A stretch of DNA of 64,000 bases from JBEKTW01 sp049515655 (GTDB taxonomy: Bacteria > Bacteroidota > Ignavibacteria > UBA10030 > SZUA-254): assembly GCA_049515655.1 (NCBI GenBank), contig JBEKTW010000001.1:124001-188000 (forward strand), in the 5' to 3' direction. The notes beneath the pieces were generated by a model that ran no database searches, had not been told where the DNA came from, and saw only the letters and a list, made by a program, of their open reading frames with translations. This document shows, piece by piece, positions 58,796 to 64,000 of the stretch; the first letter of the stretch is position 1; each line of letters begins with the position of its first letter. The translations under genes were made by a program, and so were the position numbers.

Positions 58796-61700
58796 TTATT
58801 TTTCTCTTTCTCTTTGATTGAAGTACGTTGAAAGCCTCACTTTGATCTTCTTGTTCCATTCATCGAGCAGAGAGTAGGCTGTCGGGACAACGACAAGGGT
58901 CAGAACAGTGGCGATGGTGAGCCCGAAAATGATTGTGACCGCAAGCGGACGCCAGAAGCCGGCGCTTTCCGCGCCGATGACAAAATGGAATTCCCTCCAG
59001 TCGAAGTCAAACCCCGTTGCCATGGGCAAGACGCCGAGGACTGTTGCAGCCGCGGTCAGCATCACCGGTCGCAAACGGATCCGTCCAGCTTCGAGAAGGG
59101 CTTCATCGAGCGAGACACTGCCTTCCTTGTACTTCTGTTTCACGAAGTCCAGCAGAACGATCCCGTTGCGGACGACGATGCCGGCGAGCGCAACGGCCCC
59201 CACGCCCGTCATGATCACACTGGCGGGGGTCTGCGTGATGATGAGGCCGAGCATTACTCCGATGAGCGATAAAAGGACCGAGAGCATAATCACGAATGGT
59301 ACCTTCAGCGAATTGAACTCCGCCACCATGATCAAGAACACCAGAAGCAGCGTTATGACGAATGCGTTCGAGAGGAAGTCCGCGGCTTTCTGCTGCTCTT
59401 CCTGCGAGCCGGTGAGCTTAATACCGTACCCCGGAGGGAGGTTGAATCTCTCCAGTCGATTCCTTACCTCGTTGATTACCTCCGATTGCACGCGTCCTTC
59501 GACGTCGCCCGAGACGGTGATGACGCGTTTTTGGTCCTTGCGCCGGATATCCGTTACAGCGGTGGTCCGCCGGATATTCGCGACGGAAGTCAGAGGAATG
59601 GAGAGTTGCTGTCCGCGTCGGTTCATGAAACTGATCCGGAGGTTCTCGAGGTCTGCGGCCGAGGACCGCTGGTCTTCCCGGAGCCGGACTCGGATTTTGT
59701 ATTCGTCCTCGCCGACACGATACTTGGATGCTTCAACACCTGCAACGGCCGCGCGGACAGTTGCTGCGATCTGGCCGGTGCTCGTCCAGAATAGTCCGGC
59801 TTTCTCACGGTCGATGAGTATTTCGACCTCGGGCCGACCTGTGTTGTAGTCGTCCTTGAGGTCGACGAGTCCGCGGACGTCCTTGATTTTCTCGCGGATC
59901 GCCTTGCTGAGCGAGGCGAGCTGGTCGTAATTCTCTCCGGAGACTTCGATGTTGACCGGAGCGCCAACCGGCGGGCCCATCTGCTGTTTCGCAACGCGCA
60001 GGTCGGCCCCGGCGATCCCCGTGGTCGCATTGCGCACTTCCTCTAACGTCTGGAATGTGCTCTGCTTCCGTTTCAACTTCTCATAGAAATTGATTGCGAC
60101 GCTGCCTTTGTTGGACGTCCCCTGACCACCGAAGTCGAACGGGTCGTCGGACGTTCCGATGCTCGTCACCACGAACTCGAAGTCCTTTTTCCCAGGAACC
60201 TTCTCCAGGCGCTCCTCGATCATCTCGGATATGCCGTTGGTCACGTCCAGTGAGGTTCCCGGCGGCGTTTCAATGCTCACGCTGATCTGAGACGGCTCAG
60301 TGTTTGGGAAGAACTCAATGCCCCGATTGAAAATTGCGAACAAGATCGCAACGAATAACAGCAATCCGAGCGCAGCTGCAATAGTGAGCACCTTGCGTTT
60401 CAGAGTCCACCGTAGTGCCCGAACGTACTCTCCCTGCAGCCACGGGAAGATCACACCATCCACCTTGTGGTAGAGTATGGTGAACGGATTGTATTTTTTG
60501 TACCAGTGAGGATGCTCGATGTTGCGCTTCACCTTGCGGATTTCCTTCTTGTAGTCGATCCACTGGGCGGCCTGCACAGGGCTTATGACGTATGCCACGA
60601 ACAGCGATGCGCTGAGCGTAATGATCAATGTGAAGGGGAAGTATTTCATGAAATCGCCCACAATGCCCGGCCAGAATGCAAGCGGGAGGAACGCCGAAAG
60701 CGTGGTCACCGTCGACGTCAGAACGGGCACGAAGACCTCGCCCGCTGCCGTCTTGGCCGCCAGGATGGGGTGCTCGCCGTACTCCGCCTGGTGACGGTAG
60801 GTGTTCTCGATCACCACGATGGCGTCGTCCACCAGAATGCCAAGGACCAATACGAGGGAGAATAGTACGACCATATTCAGCGTGATGCCGAGAATCAATA
60901 GCACGGCGAACCCGATGAACATGGAAAGCGGGATAGCCGTCGATATGAGTAACGAGTTCTTGAACCCGAAGAACATGAACAGTGACATTACAACGAGGAA
61001 CATGCCGGTCAGGATCGAATTCTCCAGCTCTTTCACCATCCGGTTGACGAATTTCGACTGGTCGTTGGAGACATCGAGCTTGATGCCCTGTGGGAGCTGG
61101 GTCTGCTGGGCCGCGACGATGCGCTTGACTTCGTCTGAAATGCGGATAAGGTTTTCCCCGGCGCGCTTGCGGACAGCGAGGGAGATCACCTCCCTTCCGT
61201 TGAGACGGGAGTAGGTCTGCCGGTCTTCGAATGAGTATTCTACTTTAGCGACATCCCGCAGATAGATCGGCTTGCCGTTCTGAATTTTAAGGATGATGTT
61301 TTCCAGCGGCCTTACCTGTTTAAACTCGCCGGGAATGCGAATGGTGAGATTTTTTTCCTTCGTATCGATGGAACCGCCGGGGATCGAGAGGTTCTCCCCG
61401 CGTATGGCGTTAGACACATCGTCGAAGCTGACCTGATATGCGTTCAGGCGGTACACATCGCAGTTGACCTGTACCTCCGGTTCCAGCGCACCGATGACGT
61501 CTGCCCGGATGACTCCCGGAATGCCCTCGACCATATCGCGCAGGTCGTCGGCTGTCTTTTTCAAACGCGCTAGGCCGACGTCCCCGCCGATGTTGACGTA
61601 CATGATCGGGAACTCGCTAATGTTGATTTCCGAGATCACAGGGTCGAGGATGTCGGAAGGGAGTTGGGGACGCGTTGAGTTGACCTTGTCCCTCACGCGG

Positions 61701-62017
61701 CGCAGGCCCTCGTCGATGTCAATTCCGGTATTGAATTCCACCCGGATCGTTGAGAGTCCCTCCTTGGAAACCGACGTGATCTGCTTGAGATCTTTCAGAC
61801 CCTTGAGCGCGCGTTCCAGCGGCTGTGTGATCAATCCCTCGATGTCAACGGGCGATACGCCGATGTACGGTGTGGCCACGATGACCAGCGGTATTGTGAT
61901 GTCAGGGGCTGCTTCGCGCGGAAGCCGGTTGTAGGATATCCAGCCGAAAACCACGATTACAACCATCAGGAGGTAAACCGCAACTTTGTTATCGACTGCT
62001 ATGCTCCAGATTTTCAT
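58796..62017 (-). CDS. RND efflux pump inner-membrane subunit
   Basis: A 1073-residue proton-driven exporter of the AcrB/HAE1 type. The first half has SIAVDNKVAVYLLMVVIVVF in TM1 and LGILVDDAIVVIENTYRH in TM4 with the paired Asp of the proton relay. The second half has VGAVALAGIVVRNGIVLLDF. Two large periplasmic loops (about 30-340 and 590-870) form the porter domain. A hydrophilic stretch near 500-545 (KKEIRKVKRNIEHPHWYKKY) between halves is longer than in AcrB. ATG at 62017, 14 nt after the adaptor gene. Substrates are unknown. Confidence 0.95.
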   Translation of the reverse strand: MKIWSIAVDNKVAVYLLMVVIVVFGWISYNRLPREAAPDITIPLVIVATPYIGVSPVDIEGLITQPLERALKGLKDLKQITSVSKEGLSTIRVEFNTGIDIDEGLRRVRDKVNSTRPQLPSDILDPVISEINISEFPIMYVNIGGDVGLARLKKTADDLRDMVEGIPGVIRADVIGALEPEVQVNCDVYRLNAYQVSFDDVSNAIRGENLSIPGGSIDTKEKNLTIRIPGEFKQVRPLENIILKIQNGKPIYLRDVAKVEYSFEDRQTYSRLNGREVISLAVRKRAGENLIRISDEVKRIVAAQQTQLPQGIKLDVSNDQSKFVNRMVKELENSILTGMFLVVMSLFMFFGFKNSLLISTAIPLSMFIGFAVLLILGITLNMVVLFSLVLVLGILVDDAIVVIENTYRHQAEYGEHPILAAKTAAGEVFVPVLTSTVTTLSAFLPLAFWPGIVGDFMKYFPFTLIITLSASLFVAYVISPVQAAQWIDYKKEIRKVKRNIEHPHWYKKYNPFTILYHKVDGVIFPWLQGEYVRALRWTLKRKVLTIAAALGLLLFVAILFAIFNRGIEFFPNTEPSQISVSIETPPGTSLDVTNGISEMIEERLEKVPGKKDFEFVVTSIGTSDDPFDFGGQGTSNKGSVAINFYEKLKRKQSTFQTLEEVRNATTGIAGADLRVAKQQMGPPVGAPVNIEVSGENYDQLASLSKAIREKIKDVRGLVDLKDDYNTGRPEVEILIDREKAGLFWTSTGQIAATVRAAVAGVEASKYRVGEDEYKIRVRLREDQRSSAADLENLRISFMNRRGQQLSIPLTSVANIRRTTAVTDIRRKDQKRVITVSGDVEGRVQSEVINEVRNRLERFNLPPGYGIKLTGSQEEQQKAADFLSNAFVITLLLVFLIMVAEFNSLKVPFVIMLSVLLSLIGVMLGLIITQTPASVIMTGVGAVALAGIVVRNGIVLLDFVKQKYKEGSVSLDEALLEAGRIRLRPVMLTAAATVLGVLPMATGFDFDWREFHFVIGAESAGFWRPLAVTIIFGLTIATVLTLVVVPTAYSLLDEWNKKIKVRLSTYFNQREREK

Positions 62018-62031
62018 CGTGAGATCTCCGC

Positions 62032-63075
62032 CTAGTGGGTGATAGTGACAGGTGCGCCATTCACCAGCTTCTGAAATCCGACCGTAATGAGGCGGTCGCC
62101 TGGCTTTAGACCGGCCAGTATTTCCATCAAGTTACCCTGACGGGCGCCGATCCTCAAACGGCGCTCCTCAGCCCGGCCGCCGTTCTCGACGTATACAATC
62201 GAACGGTCGCGGTCGACCAATTGTACGATGTTCTCGCTTATCAGCAGAGCCTCGGTCCTGGCAGCACGCACCAGCTTAACCTTTGCGACCATTTCCGCCT
62301 TCAGGTTCCGGAATGGATTGGGACGGACGATCTCGGCCTCCAGCGTTCGGTTTGCCTCGGAAACGGTCGAGCCTACGAAGCTCACGTTCCCTTTGAGTGT
62401 GTCGCCCGGCAGGGCGTCGAACGTGATGGCGGCGGGCGTGCCGACGGTGACCGTTCCCGCGTACATCTCGGGGATCTCCGTCTCTATTTTGATGATTGAC
62501 ATATTGACAACACGGGCCATTGGCACTCCGGGCGGGGCCATCTCGCCTTCTTTCGGAATCGTATTATCCAGCGTACCGTCTATCGGACTGCGGATCTGAG
62601 TGTGATCCCACCGTGCCTTCATCAGGTCGGCATTCGCTTTCGCGGCGTCGCGACCATACTGAAGGTTTTTATACTGAAGCTCGCTGATGCCTTGCTCGTC
62701 GTACACGCCCTTCTGACGCTCGAGGTTCAACTCGGCCATTTTGTACTGCGCTTCCGCCGCATCCCATCCCGCTTTGAGGATCTCGTCGTTCAGGACAACA
62801 ATGACGTCCCCTTTTTTGACTTGCTTGCCTTTCTCGACCTTCCATTCCTTCACGACGCCACCTTCCTCGGGGCTGATGTTGGCCTGCTCGTAGGCTCGGA
62901 CCGTACCGGCGACCTCTATGATGTCCATGAACCGCTGGGGTCTTACGATCTCGATCTGGACGTTTACCGGCTGAACGACGTTAGCGCCGGTATTGTCCGC
63001 TTTCTTGCAGGACAAGAATACGCATGCAATTGTGGCTGCTGCGGCCACAGCGAAAAGTCTTGCTGGATTCTTCAT
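62032..63075 (-). CDS. Periplasmic adaptor of the efflux pump, lipoprotein
   Basis: A 347-residue membrane fusion protein. The N-terminus MKNPARLFAVAAAATIACVF leads to a lipobox ending LSC at about residue 24, so it is lipid-anchored in the inner membrane. The lipoyl halves are GTVRAYEQANISPEEGGVVK and PIDGTLDNTIPKEGEMAPPG, with a coiled coil between. ATG 63075 has AAAGG 9 nt upstream; ATG 63081 is an alternative. It lies 13 nt downstream of the TolC-like gene and links it to the pump. Confidence 0.93.
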   Translation of the reverse strand: MKNPARLFAVAAAATIACVFLSCKKADNTGANVVQPVNVQIEIVRPQRFMDIIEVAGTVRAYEQANISPEEGGVVKEWKVEKGKQVKKGDVIVVLNDEILKAGWDAAEAQYKMAELNLERQKGVYDEQGISELQYKNLQYGRDAAKANADLMKARWDHTQIRSPIDGTLDNTIPKEGEMAPPGVPMARVVNMSIIKIETEIPEMYAGTVTVGTPAAITFDALPGDTLKGNVSFVGSTVSEANRTLEAEIVRPNPFRNLKAEMVAKVKLVRAARTEALLISENIVQLVDRDRSIVYVENGGRAEERRLRIGARQGNLMEILAGLKPGDRLITVGFQKLVNGAPVTITH

Positions 63076-63088
63076 AGTCATAATCCTT

Positions 63089-64000
63089 TCAATCGTTGTT
63101 CGTCTCAACGGCACATGACGGCAGGCGACCGATGAGCTGGTCAAGGTCAGCGGCTGCAGTTAGGTAATCGTACACTGCTTGGACGCGGTTCACTTTCGCT
63201 TGGGTCAGCGCGAGCTGGGCGTCGTTAACTTCAAGCTGGGTAGCCGCGTTTGCGAGGAACCGCGCCGTCACGATTTTGTATCCCTGTTCAGCGCTCTCCA
63301 CCGTGCGCTCCTGCGCCTGGACTCGTTTGCGCGCCTGACGGATGTTTCCAACGACGGAATGAACGCCCGTCCGGAGTGTGCGTTCAAGACTCACTTTCTG
63401 TTCCACGCTTTTCTCTTGTTCCAGCTGGGCCTGTTCGACCCTTGATCGCGTCTGCGACCCCTGGAAGATGTTCATAGACACTGTGATTCCAACCTGTGTG
63501 CTCGGGATGAGGTCGCTGGCAGAAAAATTGATGTCGGTTTTCGCAGCCTGATACTGGTACTGGCCGAATGCCGCGATGGTCGGTAGGTAGTTGGACCGCT
63601 CGGCCGTAGTTATCGCGCTGTTGAGATCGATCTGACGGTTCATGGCGCTCAGATTTGGGTTGGAACCCATAGCCATCTCCTCGGCCCTGGCAACGAGAGA
63701 ATCGTCAATGGCCTCGAGCGCGAGCGAGTCCGCGACCTCGAAGTTCTCGTCCAACTCCATTCCGATGGCGCTGCAAAGGGCATCGAGTGAGAGCGCATAG
63801 TTGTTTTCGCTCCGGATGACCTCAGGGCGGAGGTTATCCACCTGCACCGATGCGCGCAGCTCATCGTATTCCGACACGATGCCCTGTTTCCGCATCAGGA
63901 GGATGTTCTTTAGATTGTCCTCTGCGTTCTGCAGGCTCGAATGCATCATGTTGATGACCTCTTTGGCGAGCAGTGCAGTATAGTATGCCTTGCGAACCTT
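63089..64000 (-). CDS. TolC-like outer-membrane efflux protein (partial, N-terminus outside window)
   Basis: About 303 residues of an outer-membrane factor; the frame runs uninterrupted to the window edge, so the N-terminus is missing. VRKAYYTALLAKEVINMM, VSMNIFQGSQTRSRVEQAQL and KIVTARFLANAATQLEVNDA are typical of the OEP repeat with paired coiled-coil helices. It should form the trimeric duct of the pump encoded downstream. First gene of the visible operon. Confidence 0.92.
   Translation of the reverse strand, partial: KVRKAYYTALLAKEVINMMHSSLQNAEDNLKNILLMRKQGIVSEYDELRASVQVDNLRPEVIRSENNYALSLDALCSAIGMELDENFEVADSLALEAIDDSLVARAEEMAMGSNPNLSAMNRQIDLNSAITTAERSNYLPTIAAFGQYQYQAAKTDINFSASDLIPSTQVGITVSMNIFQGSQTRSRVEQAQLEQEKSVEQKVSLERTLRTGVHSVVGNIRQARKRVQAQERTVESAEQGYKIVTARFLANAATQLEVNDAQLALTQAKVNRVQAVYDYLTAAADLDQLIGRLPSCAVETNND

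Noticed and set aside
58416..58859. Several short minus-strand frames in the gap between the CAU tRNA and the RND gene
   Set aside because: They have no ribosome site, no family match and overlap each other and a palindromic element.
1..64000. CRISPR arrays, insertion sequences, prophage or toxin-antitoxin genes
   Set aside because: No regular repeat-spacer array, transposase, integrase or paired small toxin genes were seen.

Overview
The window is a chromosomal segment from a Gram-negative bacterium, most likely an Ignavibacteria/Chlorobi-type lineage of the FCB group. The placement is inferred from gene order and protein style: a DUF2723 protein, L2 with an NPHPVSPWG-type tail, RpoA beginning in the MxxxMQMPxKI style, TolC/RND/LPS genes, and secY followed directly by map without adk. 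Promoters are of classical -35/-10 form (for example TTGACA-17-TATATT) and Shine-Dalgarno sites are common, which argues against a typical Bacteroidia genome. No phage, insertion sequence, CRISPR array or defence island was seen.

Left edge (1-3.8 kb): a HIT-family protein cut by the window edge and an AzgA-type purine permease on the minus strand, then a plus-strand DUF2723 membrane protein. From 3.83 to 35.9 kb lies one uninterrupted plus-strand block of translation and transcription genes. A promoter and a strongly folded ~220-nt leader precede tRNA-Thr, tRNA-Tyr, tRNA-Gly, tRNA-Thr, rpmG, tRNA-Trp, secE, nusG, rplKAJL and rpoBC. A promoter embedded in the end of rpoC starts the str operon (rpsL, rpsG, fusA, tuf), which runs into S10, spc and alpha genes (rpsJ to rplQ). 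A tRNA-Gln sits unusually between rplR and rpsE. The block ends at a hairpin terminator after rplQ.

36.1-46.5 kb: leuS, then a lipopolysaccharide assembly cluster with three family-2 glycosyltransferases, an MsbA-like ABC flippase, two family-9 (heptosyltransferase-like) enzymes and a WaaL-like O-antigen ligase. 46.5-49.8 kb: a DUF1844 protein, NAD kinase, RadA and RdgB. 49.8-53 kb: a decayed NmrA-like gene start (minus), a gene of unknown function, and a membrane Fe-S oxidoreductase resembling EtfD, with a heptanucleotide repeat inside its coding region.

53-58.5 kb (minus strand): a CAU tRNA, tilS, hpt, ftsH, a diacylglycerol/polyprenol-kinase-like gene and a small nucleoside-deoxyribosyltransferase-like gene form one likely operon behind a good promoter. 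58.8-64 kb (minus strand): a tripartite efflux operon (TolC-like, periplasmic adaptor, RND pump), with the TolC-like gene cut by the right edge.

Most of the window is conserved housekeeping sequence. The most interesting signals are regulatory or structural: the folded tRNA-operon leader, an L10-leader-like hairpin, the tRNA-Gln inside the ribosomal operon, the rpsL promoter inside rpoC, frequent TTG starts in essential genes, and the heptamer repeat in the EtfD-like gene. All assignments come from reading the sequence; no database search was run.
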